Counted from the first letter of the stretch, positions 25,891 through 34,770 are shown. The stretch is 64,000 nucleotides of DNA from JASHVB01 sp963780805 (GCA_963780805.1 CAWADP010000008.1:372001-436000); one strand, 5' to 3'. The notes: generated by a model from the letters alone, not told the origin. Program-made: numbers and translations.

Positions 25891-27457
25891 GCGGGCGGCA
25901 AAGCGGGGCCGCTGATCCCGATCAGCAACCTCGCACATCTGCTGCTGCAGACCGCGCGGCGCTTTCCCGACCGGCCCGCAATCATCTGGCGGGAGCGCAC
26001 CTGGACCTGGGCCGAATTCTCGGCGCGGGTCCAGGCGGCAGCCAGTGCCCTGGCGGCGCGCGGCGTGCGACCCGGCGACCGCGTGCTGCTGCACGCGCGC
26101 AATTCCAACGCCGTCCTGGAGACAATGTTCGCATCGTGGATGCTCGGCGCGGTGTGGGTACCGACGAATTTCCGGCTGACCCCGCCGGAAGTGGCGTATC
26201 TGGCGACGTCGTCCGGTGCGTCGGTGCATATCTTCGATGCGGCGTTCCCCGACCATGCCGCGGCGGCGAAAGCGGAAAATCCCGCGTGCCGGCTGGAAGT
26301 TTCCATCGGGCCGGGGGCGCTGGAATGGGACTTGCTGGCGGCGCACGACGCGAAGCTCGCGCGCGCTGCCGACGTGGCGCATGACCATCCGGCATGGTTC
26401 TTCTATACCTCCGGCACGACCGGTCGGCCGAAGGCGGGCGTGCTGACGCACGGCCAGATGGAATACGTCGTCTGCAACCATCTGTGCGACCTGATGCCGG
26501 CGACGACCGAGCAAGACGTCTCGCTGGTGGTGGCGCCGCTGTCGCATGGCGCGGGGGTGCATGCTCTGCCGCAGGTGGCGCGCGGTGCGGCGACCGTCCT
26601 GCTGTCGGGCGAGCGGCTGGACTGCGAGGAAGCCTGGCGCCTGGTGGAGCAACATCGCGTCACCAACATGTTCACCGTGCCGACCATCCTGACCATGCTG
26701 ACCCGGCACGACGCGGTCGACCGCTACGATCATGCGTCACTGCGCTATGTGATCTATGCCGGTGCGCCGATGTATCGCGCGGACCAAGTGCACGCGCTTG
26801 AGAAGCTGGGCAAGGTGCTGGTGCAGTATTTCGGCATGGGCGAGGTGACCGGCAACATCACCGTGCTGCCGCGCGAATTGCACAGATGTGGACGACGCGA
26901 AGATGCGCGTCGGAAGCTGCGGCTTTCCGCGCACCGGGATGGAGGTGGCGATTCTGGACCTGGAAGGCCACGTCCTGCCGCCGGACGTCACCGGCGAGAT
27001 CTGCGTGCGCGGACCCGGCGTGTTCGCGGGTTATCACAACAATGCCGAGGCCACGGCGCAGGCGACGCGCTTCGGCTGGTTCCATACCGGCGACCTCGGG
27101 CACATGGACGCGCAGGGGTTCGTTTATATCACCGGCCGTGCATCGGACATGTATATTTCCGGCGGCTCCAACGTGTATCCGCGGGAGATCGAGGAGGTGC
27201 TGCTGACGCATGCCTCGGTGGCGGAGGCGTGCGTGGTCGGGATGCCGGATGCGCGCTGGGGCGAGAGCGGGGTGGCGGTGCTGGTCGCCGCACCCGGTGT
27301 CACGATCGACGCGGTGGCGCTGCGCGCACATCTGGAAGGGCGGCTGGCGAAATACAAATGGCCGGCGCGGTTTGTCGTGTGGCCGGAGCTGCCGAAGTCC
27401 GGCTACGGCAAGGTGACGAAGCGCGAGGTGAAACAGCGGCTGGAGGGAGCAGGGTGA
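25885..27457 (+). pseudogene. acyl-CoA synthetase (AMP-forming), single-base frameshift
   Basis: An ANL-family acyl-CoA ligase of about 524 codons. The P-loop FYTSGTTGRPKAGVLTHG and the later GWFHTGDLGHMD, GFVYITGRASDMYISGGSN and YPREIEEVL motifs are present, and the last Lys region GYGKVTKRE is intact. Around 26884 the frame changes: one extra A in CACAGATGTG separates the N- and C-terminal parts; removing it gives a continuous ELHDVDDAKMRVGS. The only upstream start is the ATG at 25885, inside repeat family C, with no clear ribosome-binding site, so the native 5' end may be lost. The stop overlaps the start of the next gene (TGATG). Confidence 0.85.
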
Positions 27458-27822
27458 TGCAGGACGGTCCGAAGGATATTGCTGGGATCAAGGACTATCA
27501 CGCGCACGTCTATTATGATCCGGCGAGCAGGGACCGCGCGGCAACCCTGCGCGGCTGGGTGGAGGAACGCTTCGCCGGCCAGATGCGCATGGGAAGCTGG
27601 CATGACGAGCCAGTGGGGCCGCATGTGCAGGCGATGTACCAGATCGCGTTTCCGCCGGTGCTGCTGCCGACTCTGGTGCCCTTTCTGATGCTGAACCGCA
27701 TGGGGCTGACAATTCTGCTGCATCCGCAGTCGGGCCGTCCTCGCGATGACCACACGCTGAATGCGGTGTGGATGGGGGAGGTGCTGCCGGTGAAGACCGA
27801 GGTGCTGCGGGAAGTCGGATAG
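27457..27822 (+). CDS. DOPA 4,5-dioxygenase-family protein
   Basis: The 121-aa product has the compact beta-barrel family signature: IKDYHAHVYYDP at the N-terminus, EPVGPHVQAMYQIAF in the middle and LTILLHPQSG...DDHTLNAVWMG near the end. These His-containing blocks are the expected metal ligands of the DOPA 4,5-dioxygenase family. The start overlaps the acyl-CoA synthetase stop, so they are co-translated. The bacterial members are largely uncharacterised; extradiol cleavage of a catechol is only suggested by family name. Confidence 0.85.
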   Translation: MQDGPKDIAGIKDYHAHVYYDPASRDRAATLRGWVEERFAGQMRMGSWHDEPVGPHVQAMYQIAFPPVLLPTLVPFLMLNRMGLTILLHPQSGRPRDDHTLNAVWMGEVLPVKTEVLREVG

Positions 27823-27831
27823 CGCATCCTG

Positions 27832-27951
27832 CCGTCATTGCCAGGGACGACCCTGCTGGCATTGCGAGGTGCGAAGCGGACCAAGCAATCTCGATCGGGC
27901 TGACGCACCGAGCATCGTCCGAAGCTTCGTCGCTTCGTTCCTCACAAAGAC
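27832..27951. repeat. degenerate copy of repeat family A
   Basis: CATTGCGAGGTGCGAAGCGG...CAAGCAATCTCGATCGGGCT and, inverted, GAAGCTTCGTCGCTTCGTTC...TCACAAAGAC. The gap 27823-28099 holds this repeat and the promoter of the hydroxy-acid oxidase; no gene is seen. Confidence 0.55.
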
Positions 27952-28099
27952 AGCAGGCGCGCGATCGGCGCCTCGGCGATCGCACGTGCCAGGCGTGATT
28001 GGGCAAGCGCAGCCCTACGTCGTTGATGACACCAACTTGACATCCGGCGTCCCCGCTTCATCATCCGGTCATCGGGGATAAGTCCCAGAGGAACCACGC

Positions 28100-29311
28100 A
28101 TGCCTGCGCTCGACCGTTGCCTGAACGTCTATGACCTGCGCGCCGCGGCGAAGCGCCGGCTGCCGAGGGCCGTGTTCGAATTCGTCGATCGGGGCAGCGA
28201 GGACGGCATCGCCGTCGCCAACAATCGCGCCGCCTTCGAGCGCATCAAGCTGCGTCACCGCGCCCTGGTCGATGTGTCCGGCCGCACCATGAACACCACG
28301 TTGTTCGGCAAGCCGGTGTCCATGCCGATGGCTATCGCGCCGACCGGCGCCGCCGGCCTGTGCTGGCACGAGGGCGAACTGGAATTGGCGAAGGCCGCGG
28401 CCAAGGCGAAAATCCCATTCACGCTGGCGACCGGCGCGATGACCTCGATGGAGAAGATCGCCAAGGAAGCCGGCCCCGGCGTCGGCGGCCGGCTGTGGTT
28501 CCAGCTGTATGTGTGGAACAAGCGGGAGATGTCCTACCAGCTCATCGAGCGCGCCCACCGCGCGGGGTTCGAGGCGCTGATCGTCACCGTTGATACCATC
28601 GTGCCGCCGAACCGCGAATACAACACGCATAACGGCTTCCTGCTGCCGTTCACGCCGAATGTGACGTTCACGCTCGACATCATGCGGCACCCGGTGTGGT
28701 TCACCAACGTGCTGATGAAGTACTTTACTACCATCGGCATGCCGCGCAACGAGAACTACCCGGACGAATACAAGCGGATGAAGCGCAACGATCCGGCGAC
28801 GACGCAGATGACGCGGCAGGACTCGCTGTGCTGGGACGACATCAAGATCTTCCGTGACAAGTGGCCGGGCATCCTGATGGTCAAGGGCATCAACCGGCCG
28901 GACGACGCGGTGAAGGCGATCGAATACGGCTGCGACGGTCTCGTCGTGTCGAACCATGGCGGGCGGAACATGGACAGCGTCGTCGCCTCGATCGACGCGC
29001 TGCCGGAGATCGCCGAGGCGGTGGGGGAGCGCGGCACGGTCATTCTCGATTCCGGCGTGCGGCGTGGGTCCGATATCGCCAAGGCGCTGGCGCTGGGGGC
29101 GAAGGCCGTGCTGACCGGGCGCGCCACGCTGTATGGCACGGCGGTGGGCGGCCAGGACGGCGCGTTCAAGGCGGTCAACCTGATCCGCAACGAGCTGGAC
29201 AAGACGATGGCCTATACCGGGTGCCGCAGCGTGGACGAGATCACGCCGGATATTTTCTTCGGCGGCCGGCAGGGCAATCGGCTGCGGGATATGGTGATGG
29301 ATGCGGTGTAA
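28100..29311 (+). CDS. FMN-dependent alpha-hydroxy-acid oxidase/dehydrogenase (tandem copy 1)
   Basis: The 403-aa product belongs to the L-lactate/mandelate/glycolate FMN family. Visible: PMAIAPTGAAGLCWHEGELE, LWFQLYVWNKRE, IVTVDTIVPPNREYN, the catalytic His in VVSNHGGRNMDS, and the FMN phosphate loop ILDSGVRRGSDIAKALALGA. The length and these blocks fit L-lactate dehydrogenase (LldD) or mandelate dehydrogenase; the substrate is unresolved. AGAGGA precedes the ATG. It is followed after 33 bp by a closely related second copy. Confidence 0.9.
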   Translation: MPALDRCLNVYDLRAAAKRRLPRAVFEFVDRGSEDGIAVANNRAAFERIKLRHRALVDVSGRTMNTTLFGKPVSMPMAIAPTGAAGLCWHEGELELAKAAAKAKIPFTLATGAMTSMEKIAKEAGPGVGGRLWFQLYVWNKREMSYQLIERAHRAGFEALIVTVDTIVPPNREYNTHNGFLLPFTPNVTFTLDIMRHPVWFTNVLMKYFTTIGMPRNENYPDEYKRMKRNDPATTQMTRQDSLCWDDIKIFRDKWPGILMVKGINRPDDAVKAIEYGCDGLVVSNHGGRNMDSVVASIDALPEIAEAVGERGTVILDSGVRRGSDIAKALALGAKAVLTGRATLYGTAVGGQDGAFKAVNLIRNELDKTMAYTGCRSVDEITPDIFFGGRQGNRLRDMVMDAV

Positions 29312-29344
29312 TGGGGGAATCATGACGGGAGGCACTGAAGTCTG

Positions 29345-30547
29345 ATGCCCAACCTGGACCGTTGCCTCAACATCTACGACCTCCGTGCCGCCGCGAAGCG
29401 CCGCCTCCCGCGCGGCGTGTTCGATTTCGTCGACCGCGCCACGGAAGACCACCTCGCCGTCGCCAACAACCGCAGCGCCTTCGAGCAGATAAAGCTGCGC
29501 CACCGCGCCCTGGTCGACGTATCCCGCCGCAGCGTCACCACCACCCTGTTCGGCAAGCCCGCCGCCCTGCCGATGGCCATCGCCCCCACCGGTGCCGCCG
29601 GCCTGTGCTGGCACGAAGGCGAGCTGGAACTCGCCAGGGCCGCCGCGAAGGCGAAGATCCCGCTGACGCTGTCCACCGCCTCGATGACCGCGATGGAGAA
29701 GATCGCCCAGCACGGCGGCCCGGATAAAGGCGGCCGGCTATGGTTCCAGCTCTATGTCTGGAAGCAGCGCGAGCTGTCGCACCAGTTGATCCAGCGCGCC
29801 CACCGCAACGGCTTCGAGGCGCTGATCGTCACCGTCGATTCCCCCGTCTCGCCCAACCGCGAGTACAACACGCATAACGGCTTCGGCCTGCCGTTCACGC
29901 CCACGCCGCGTTTCGTGCTCGACGTGATGCAGCACCCGATGTGGGCGAAGGACGTTCTGCTGAAATACTTCACCACGATCGGCATGCCGCGGCACGAAAA
30001 CTACCCGGAGGAATTCCAGAAGTCCGTGCTCAGCGGCGTTGGCAGCCGGGACGCGCTGCGCGCCGATTCGCTGGACTGGAACGACCTGGCGAAGTTTCGA
30101 GACATGTGGCCCGGCATCCTGATGATCAAGGGCGTCAACCGCCCGGACGACGCGGTGAAGGCGATCGAATACGGCGTGGACGGCATCGTCGTGTCCAACC
30201 ACGGCGGCCGCAACATGGACAGCTCTGCCGCCACCATCGACCTGCTGCCGGAGATCGCGGAAGCGGTTGGCAACCGCGCCACCGTCATCCTCGATTCCGG
30301 CATCCGCCGGGGGTCCGACATCGCGAAGGCGCTTGCGTTGGGGGCCAAGGCGGTGCTGACCGGCCGTGCCACGCTCTATGGCACCGCGGTCGGCGGCGAG
30401 GCCGGAGCGTTGCGCGCGATCAACCTGATCCGCAACGAGCTCGACAAGACGATGGCCTACACCGGCTGTTGCTCTGTGGACGAGCTCAGCCCGGATATCT
30501 TCTTCGGCGAGCGCGACGGCAACCGCCTACGGGCCATGGCCGGGTAG
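29345..30547 (+). CDS. FMN-dependent alpha-hydroxy-acid oxidase/dehydrogenase (tandem copy 2)
   Basis: The 400-aa paralogue of the preceding gene keeps every landmark (RLPRGVFDFVDRA, PMAIAPTGAAGLCWHEGE, SNHGGRNMDS, LDSGIRRGSDIAKALALGA). The two differ most in the loop after YFTTIGMPR (residues about 215-245), which shapes the substrate pocket in this family, so they may differ in substrate. The gap of 33 bp indicates one transcript. They form a set with the thiolase and acyl-CoA synthetase upstream, suggesting processing of a 2-hydroxy acid in catabolism (inference). Confidence 0.9.
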   Translation: MPNLDRCLNIYDLRAAAKRRLPRGVFDFVDRATEDHLAVANNRSAFEQIKLRHRALVDVSRRSVTTTLFGKPAALPMAIAPTGAAGLCWHEGELELARAAAKAKIPLTLSTASMTAMEKIAQHGGPDKGGRLWFQLYVWKQRELSHQLIQRAHRNGFEALIVTVDSPVSPNREYNTHNGFGLPFTPTPRFVLDVMQHPMWAKDVLLKYFTTIGMPRHENYPEEFQKSVLSGVGSRDALRADSLDWNDLAKFRDMWPGILMIKGVNRPDDAVKAIEYGVDGIVVSNHGGRNMDSSAATIDLLPEIAEAVGNRATVILDSGIRRGSDIAKALALGAKAVLTGRATLYGTAVGGEAGALRAINLIRNELDKTMAYTGCCSVDELSPDIFFGERDGNRLRAMAG

Positions 30548-30551
30548 GGCG

Positions 30552-30649
30552 GTAGGGCGGAAAAGCCTTGGCCCGGACTTGATCCGAGCGAAGCGCATTC
30601 CGCCGCACTGCCTCGCTGGCGGAAATGCGCTGCGCTTTTCCGCCCTACT
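30552..30649. repeat. palindromic repeat family D (TAGGGCGGAAAAGC...)
   Basis: TAGGGCGGAAAAGCC...GAAGCGCATTCCGCCG and its inverse CGGAAATGCGCTGCGCTTTT...CCGCCCTA. The same family appears at 57152-57225 and as a fragment near 22339. It covers the gap after the hydroxy-acid oxidase pair. Confidence 0.7.
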
Positions 30650-30803
30650 TCCGGGTCGTCGATCCGCTGAGTGCCATCCCTGCCCCGAAGGCGATCGCCC
30701 CGCCGGCCATGCCGAGAATCGTAAGTCCAATCGCCGCGCCAGTCAGCCACGGCGGGGCCGGTTTCGCGCCGGGTGCTCCGCCGGCGCTCGCTTTTCCATG
30801 CAT
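30645..30803 (-). CDS. small single-span membrane protein (52 aa)
   Basis: The ATG at 30803 has an AGGAGG site 10 bases upstream. The product has a Gly/Ala/Pro-rich head, one hydrophobic helix (LTGAAIGLTILGMAGGAIAF, about residues 19-42) and a short basic tail. It is too short for domain assignment; it could be a small inner-membrane protein. Its stop touches the edge of repeat family D. Convergent with the upstream oxidase gene. Confidence 0.5.
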   Translation of the reverse strand: MHGKASAGGAPGAKPAPPWLTGAAIGLTILGMAGGAIAFGAGMALSGSTTRK

Positions 30804-30870
30804 CGCGTCAGTCCTCCTGCCCGCATGACAAGGGCATGACGCGGCACAATGCAAGGCGTCCTTTCGTCGC

Positions 30871-30900
30871 GGGACCTCCCCCATAAGGCGGGAGAGGTCC
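30871..30900 (-). terminator. hairpin downstream of the porin gene
   Basis: GGACCTCCCCCATAAGGCGG-GAGAGGTCC forms a stem of about 10 bp starting 8 bp after the porin stop codon on the minus strand. The base run beyond it is not T-rich, so termination strength is unclear. Confidence 0.45.
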
Positions 30901-30907
30901 GCGGCGA

Positions 30908-32317
30908 TCAGAACGTCAACACGAAGTCCGACGCCAGCGTCACCTGGCTGGTGGCGTTCATGTTGGTGCCGAACGGATGGCCGCCACCCAGCGCGCCGTC
31001 TACGCGCAGCTCCGGCCGAATCAGCAGGCCGGTGATCGGCGCCGGCAGGTTTGGCTTGAAGGTCATGCCAATGGTGATCTCGCCATAGGTGGTCCCAACT
31101 CCGCCGGTGCCAACCGAAGCCGCGCCGGGAAGACCAAGTTCCGTACGCACGAAGTTGTTGTTGCCATATCCGATATTGTTGGGGAATGCCGAAACAAAGA
31201 AGCCGTTGTCGTCGCGATAGACTTCGGCCCGGATGTTCACCGTCTCGATGTCGCTCAGCGTGTATTCGAAGTACTGCGCCACACCGAATGCGTTGGCCGG
31301 CGTTGGTGTGCCCTTGGTGAAGAAGCCGTCGAAGTCGTCGCGGATCCAGTTGGCCTCCGTCACCAGGGTCAGCTTGTCGGACGCCTTCCAGGTCACCACG
31401 AGGTCGTTATAGAAGCGCATATAGCCGTTGGCGTTGTAGCCGAGCGGCCCCAGAATGAACTTGGAATTCTCCGGTCCCATATGGCTCAGCGCCAGCACGG
31501 TCAGGTTGCCGCCCATCATGTTCAGCCCGAAGCCCAAAATACCCGCCGGCGCACTGTTCTCGTCGCCCGTGCCTGACCCGAACGTGGTGTTCGAACCTGT
31601 GTCGATGCCGTAATACAGATCCAGCAGCGGCGAGACATGCGTCGTCGCCAGCACGCCTGTGTGCTTCAGCGGCAGCCCGAAGCTGAAGATATAGGAGTGC
31701 GAGTAGAACGGATTGCCGGACGGATCGATCACCTCATAGCCGAGCGGCGTCGGATACATGCCGATCTGCACGTCCGTGCCGCCGGAGGTCGGTGCGGGAA
31801 TGTGTAGCAGGACCGCCGCTTCGACCACGTCGAACTGGTTCTCATAACTGGGACCCGGGTTCTGGTCGAACACGCCGAGGAAGTGCGTATAGCGCGCATC
31901 CGAGCCGTACATCCCCTGCACCTTGAAGCCCCAGTCGAAGCCGGTGGCGTTGGGATTGGTCGGCTTGTTGATGGTTATCATCAATTGATTCAACTGCGGC
32001 TGGTTCGCGCGATCGTTGAACAACTGGCCAAAGTTCACACCGTCATCCGGGTTGGCTGGATTGACGGTGAATCCGCCCTCGATTTGTGCGCCGAGATGGA
32101 TGCCATCCACCCAAAACCCGGGTGGCGGTGCGGCAGGTGCAGCCGGTGCCGCCGCGGGCGCTGTCGCGGTGCCCGAGGTTGCCGCCGGCGCCGCCGGAGC
32201 AGCAGGCGTCGCTGGAGCAGCAGGCGTTTGCGTTTGGGCGAGTGCCGGCGTCGCGGCAAATCCGCTCAGGAAGGTCGCAGCCAGCCACAGGCCGCGGTTG
32301 AGTTTCAAAAGTCGCAT
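30908..32317 (-). CDS. outer-membrane beta-barrel porin next to amtB
   Basis: The 469-aa product has a Sec signal peptide (MRLLKLNRGLWLAATFLSGF...ALA), an Ala/Pro-rich linker (residues about 28-66), and a C-terminal region of alternating strands ending in the outer-membrane signature ...LASDFVLTF with terminal Phe. FWVDGIHLGAQIEGGFTVNP starts the barrel. This fits the BBP2-type outer-membrane porin group seen beside ammonium transporters. AAGGGGGAG precedes the start. A terminator-like hairpin separates it from amtB, so it likely has its own promoter in 32318-32433. Position suggests a role in entry of nitrogen sources (inference). Confidence 0.85.
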   Translation of the reverse strand: MRLLKLNRGLWLAATFLSGFAATPALAQTQTPAAPATPAAPAAPAATSGTATAPAAAPAAPAAPPPGFWVDGIHLGAQIEGGFTVNPANPDDGVNFGQLFNDRANQPQLNQLMITINKPTNPNATGFDWGFKVQGMYGSDARYTHFLGVFDQNPGPSYENQFDVVEAAVLLHIPAPTSGGTDVQIGMYPTPLGYEVIDPSGNPFYSHSYIFSFGLPLKHTGVLATTHVSPLLDLYYGIDTGSNTTFGSGTGDENSAPAGILGFGLNMMGGNLTVLALSHMGPENSKFILGPLGYNANGYMRFYNDLVVTWKASDKLTLVTEANWIRDDFDGFFTKGTPTPANAFGVAQYFEYTLSDIETVNIRAEVYRDDNGFFVSAFPNNIGYGNNNFVRTELGLPGAASVGTGGVGTTYGEITIGMTFKPNLPAPITGLLIRPELRVDGALGGGHPFGTNMNATSQVTLASDFVLTF

Positions 32318-32433
32318 TTTGTTGGGCTCCCCCTTGGGTGTCTTGCTCTAGCGGTTGGTAGCCGGGTTCTGTTCTGTATCCTTATATAAAGTCCATATCG
32401 ATTCGGTGCCTTTACACATATAGAATAGCGAGC

Positions 32434-32463
32434 AAAAAAAGGGCGCCCCGCCCGGAGCACCCT
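32434..32463 (-). terminator. Rho-independent terminator of amtB
   Basis: On the minus strand, ten bases after the amtB stop, GGGTGCTCC-GGGC-GGGGCGCCC forms a 9-bp stem followed by seven T residues. This is a textbook intrinsic terminator and separates glnK-amtB from the porin gene. Confidence 0.85.
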
Positions 32464-32472
32464 TGCCACTGC

Positions 32473-33864
32473 TCAGAAAACCTGCTCGCCATGCAGCACG
32501 AGGTCGAGCCCTTCGCGTTCCTCTTCCTCATTCACACGCAGGCCGACCAAGGCCTTGGTGACATAGAGCAGGATCAGCGTGCCGACGCCGCTGTAGATCA
32601 GCGTGGCGGCAACGCCTTGGGATTGGATCCAGAGCTGGTGCAGCCCGCCCGGCGAGCCGGCCGGATTGGCCTCAGTCGCCGACAACGCGCCGTACGAGAA
32701 AACGCCGGTCAGCAACGCGCCAATGATACCGCCCGTGCAATGCACGCCGAACACGTCCAGGCTGTCGTCGTAGCCGAACATGTGCTTCACGCTGGTAGAG
32801 CACCAGAAGCAGATGATTCCGGCGGCGACACCGATGATGATGGAAGCGCCAGGGAGCACGAAGCCCGAGGCCGGCGTGATCGCCACCAACCCCGCCACCG
32901 CACCGGAAATGCAGCCCAGAACGGAGGGTTTTCCCTTGGCCATCCACTCGGCGAACATCCACCCCAGTGCCGCGGCGGCGGTGGCGATCTGCGTCACCGC
33001 CATGGCCATGCCAGCGCGGCCATTGGCGCCGACCGCGGAGCCGGCGTTGAAGCCGAACCAGCCGACCCACAGCAGCGAGGCGCCAATCACCGAATACGCC
33101 AGGTTGTACGGCGCCATGTTGTCGGTGCCGTAGCCGACGCGCTTGCCCAGCACCAGGCAGCACACCATGCCGGCGATGCCGGCGTTGATGTGCACGACGG
33201 TGCCGCCGGCGAAGTCGAGCTGGCCGTTGATCGCGCCCCATCCCGTCGGCGCCCACATCCAGTGCGCCACCGGCGCATAGATCAGCAGCGACCACAGCGT
33301 CATGAACACGCACAGCGCCGAGAACTTCATGCGATCGGCGAAGGCGCCCACGATCAGCGCAGGCGTGATAATCGCGAAGGTCATCTGGAACATCATGTAG
33401 ACGGTCTCGGGGACGGTCTGCGGCGACGCTCCGTCGGTGCCGGCACCGAGGATGAAGCCGGTGTCGGTGCCGTTCTTGATGTGGTCCCAGATGCCGTTCA
33501 GCATGAAGCGGGACAGGTCGCCGACATAGGGCGCCAGTCCGCCGGTGCCGTTGGTGAATGCCAGGCTGTACCCAGCTACGGTCCAGACGATGGTGACGAT
33601 GCAGGTGATGGCGAAGCACTGCATCAGCGTCGCCAGCACGTTCTTCTTGCGCACCATGCCAGCGTAGTAGAGCGCCAGGCCAGGCACCGTCATCATCAGC
33701 ACCAGCGCGGTACTGGCGAGCATCCAGGCGGTGTCGCCGGTATCCACGGCGGGAATCTTCGGTGCGGCCGGCGGGACATCGGCGGCGAATGCCGGCATCG
33801 CGGCAACCAGCAGCACAGGCAGCAGTGCGGTCAGCCGCCAGGGGAGACGCATTCGAAAGGTCAT
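32473..33864 (-). CDS. amtB: ammonium transporter AmtB
   Basis: The 463-aa product has a cleavable signal peptide (ending MPAFAA) and the 11-helix Amt fold. Visible are DTAWMLASTALVLMMTVPGL (first helix), GLALYYAGMVRKKN, the pore-lining His in YAPVAHWMW and FGVHCTGGIIGAL (twin-His motif), and a cytoplasmic C-terminal tail LRVNEEEEREGLD that contacts PII. It imports ammonium across the inner membrane. The gene follows glnK by 22 bp in the standard order and shares its sigma-54/NtrC promoter. Confidence 0.95.
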   Translation of the reverse strand: MTFRMRLPWRLTALLPVLLVAAMPAFAADVPPAAPKIPAVDTGDTAWMLASTALVLMMTVPGLALYYAGMVRKKNVLATLMQCFAITCIVTIVWTVAGYSLAFTNGTGGLAPYVGDLSRFMLNGIWDHIKNGTDTGFILGAGTDGASPQTVPETVYMMFQMTFAIITPALIVGAFADRMKFSALCVFMTLWSLLIYAPVAHWMWAPTGWGAINGQLDFAGGTVVHINAGIAGMVCCLVLGKRVGYGTDNMAPYNLAYSVIGASLLWVGWFGFNAGSAVGANGRAGMAMAVTQIATAAAALGWMFAEWMAKGKPSVLGCISGAVAGLVAITPASGFVLPGASIIIGVAAGIICFWCSTSVKHMFGYDDSLDVFGVHCTGGIIGALLTGVFSYGALSATEANPAGSPGGLHQLWIQSQGVAATLIYSGVGTLILLYVTKALVGLRVNEEEEREGLDLVLHGEQVF

Positions 33865-33886
33865 TCTTGTTTCCTTGTCGCCGGGA

Positions 33887-34225
33887 TCAGAGCGCGGCCG
33901 CGTCCACTTCGCCGGTGCGGATGCGCATGGCGCGCTCGATGTCGAACATGAAGATCTTGCCGTCGCCGATCTTGCCGGTATGGGCCGCCTTGGCGATCGC
34001 CTCGATCACTTGCTCGGCGAGATCGCCGGGAACCACGACCTCGATCTTCACCTTGGGCAGGAAGCTCACGTGGTATTCGGCGCCGCGGTAGATTTCGGTT
34101 TGGCCTTTTTGCCGACCGAAGCCCTTCACCTCGGTGACAGTCAGTCCTTGCACGCCGAGCGGCGTCAGCGCCTCCCGCACGTCATCGAGCTTGAACGGCT
34201 TGATGATGGCCATGATGAGTTTCAT
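33887..34225 (-). CDS. glnK: nitrogen regulatory PII protein GlnK
   Basis: The 112-aa PII protein binds ATP/ADP and 2-oxoglutarate and plugs AmtB when nitrogen is rich. The T-loop YRGAEYHVSFLPKVK has the uridylylated Tyr51; KGFGRQKGQTE (residues 35-45), DGKIF and IRTGE complete the family motifs. Upstream in-frame starts are ignored because MKLIMAIIKPFKLDD is the canonical start. A sigma-54 promoter lies 120 bp upstream and an NtrC-like site further on. Assignment as GlnK rests on position before amtB. Confidence 0.95.
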   Translation of the reverse strand: MKLIMAIIKPFKLDDVREALTPLGVQGLTVTEVKGFGRQKGQTEIYRGAEYHVSFLPKVKIEVVVPGDLAEQVIEAIAKAAHTGKIGDGKIFMFDIERAMRIRTGEVDAAAL

Positions 34226-34345
34226 GTCGCCCCGTCCTCCGGTCTGCAGACGGTTGGGGTCGCTATGCGCATATGCCGTTTCCTGTCCTGCCTCTTTCGG
34301 TGCCGGTCGTCGGATGAATCTGCCGGCCGCCGCAGGACTGGTGGA

Positions 34346-34361
34346 ATCAACAATCGTGCCA
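34346..34361 (-). promoter_or_regulatory. sigma-54 promoter (-24/-12) of glnK-amtB
   Basis: Reads TGGCACGATTGTTGAT on the minus strand. It matches the TGGCACG-N4-TTGCW consensus with one difference in the -12 element (TTGAT). It lies about 120 bp upstream of the glnK start and in the correct direction. Confidence 0.8.
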
Positions 34362-34423
34362 AGACTGGAGCCGGCGGCAGGTCGGGATTTTGCGAATGTC
34401 ACGGCGCGCGGCGGGTATAATTG

Positions 34424-34440
34424 TGCACAAACCGTGGGCA
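34424..34440. promoter_or_regulatory. NtrC-like enhancer site for glnK-amtB
   Basis: TGCACAAACCGTGGGCA matches the NtrC dyad TGCAC-N7-GTGCA with one mismatch. It is about 63 bp upstream of the sigma-54 site, a normal distance for enhancer-bound NtrC acting through IHF-bent DNA. Confidence 0.6.
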
Positions 34441-34593
34441 GATGCCCAAGTCGGTTGCGCCAGGGCGCCGCGATTCTTCCGTTCGTAACCACTGTCCGTG
34501 CGAGAGACCCAAGGTCGGACCCACAGCGTCATGCCGACCCAGAGCCTGCCCCAAGCGAAGGCAGGGGGTCCGCATCCAGCACTTTCTTGGGTT

Positions 34594-34669
34594 GTACGGG
34601 CTTTGGTTGTACGGGCTTTGGCTGTACGGGGCAAAGTCGCGGACGGCCGGCCTTCGCCCACCATGACGA
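34594..34669. repeat. 14-bp tandem repeat and a single arm of repeat family C
   Basis: TTGTACGGGCTTTGG is repeated about three times in tandem (34594-34636), directly followed by CAAAGTCGCGGACGGCCGGC...GCCCACCATGACG, one arm of repeat family C. They fill part of the gap between the glnK promoter and the glnA terminator; no gene is visible in 34441-34743. Confidence 0.6.
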
Positions 34670-34746
34670 AGCACAGCACCGACCCGTCACGCCAGAGGAT
34701 CGCCGAAGTCCGCAGGAGTGTCATGAACAATCGGCGCGAACACAAA

Positions 34747-34770
34747 CCCCGCCGTCCGTGGACGGCGGGG
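34747..34770 (-). terminator. Rho-independent terminator of glnA
   Basis: CCCCGCCGTCC-AC-GGACGGCGGGG forms a perfect 11-bp stem about 28 bp after the glnA stop on the minus strand, followed by TTTGTGTT. It is a strong intrinsic terminator that ends the glnB-glnA transcript. Confidence 0.85.

Noticed and set aside
32318..32433. Sigma-54 promoter for the porin
   Set aside because: No TGGCAC-N5-TTGC-like pair is present on the minus strand; only AT-rich sequence (TATATAAG) that could be a housekeeping -10 region.
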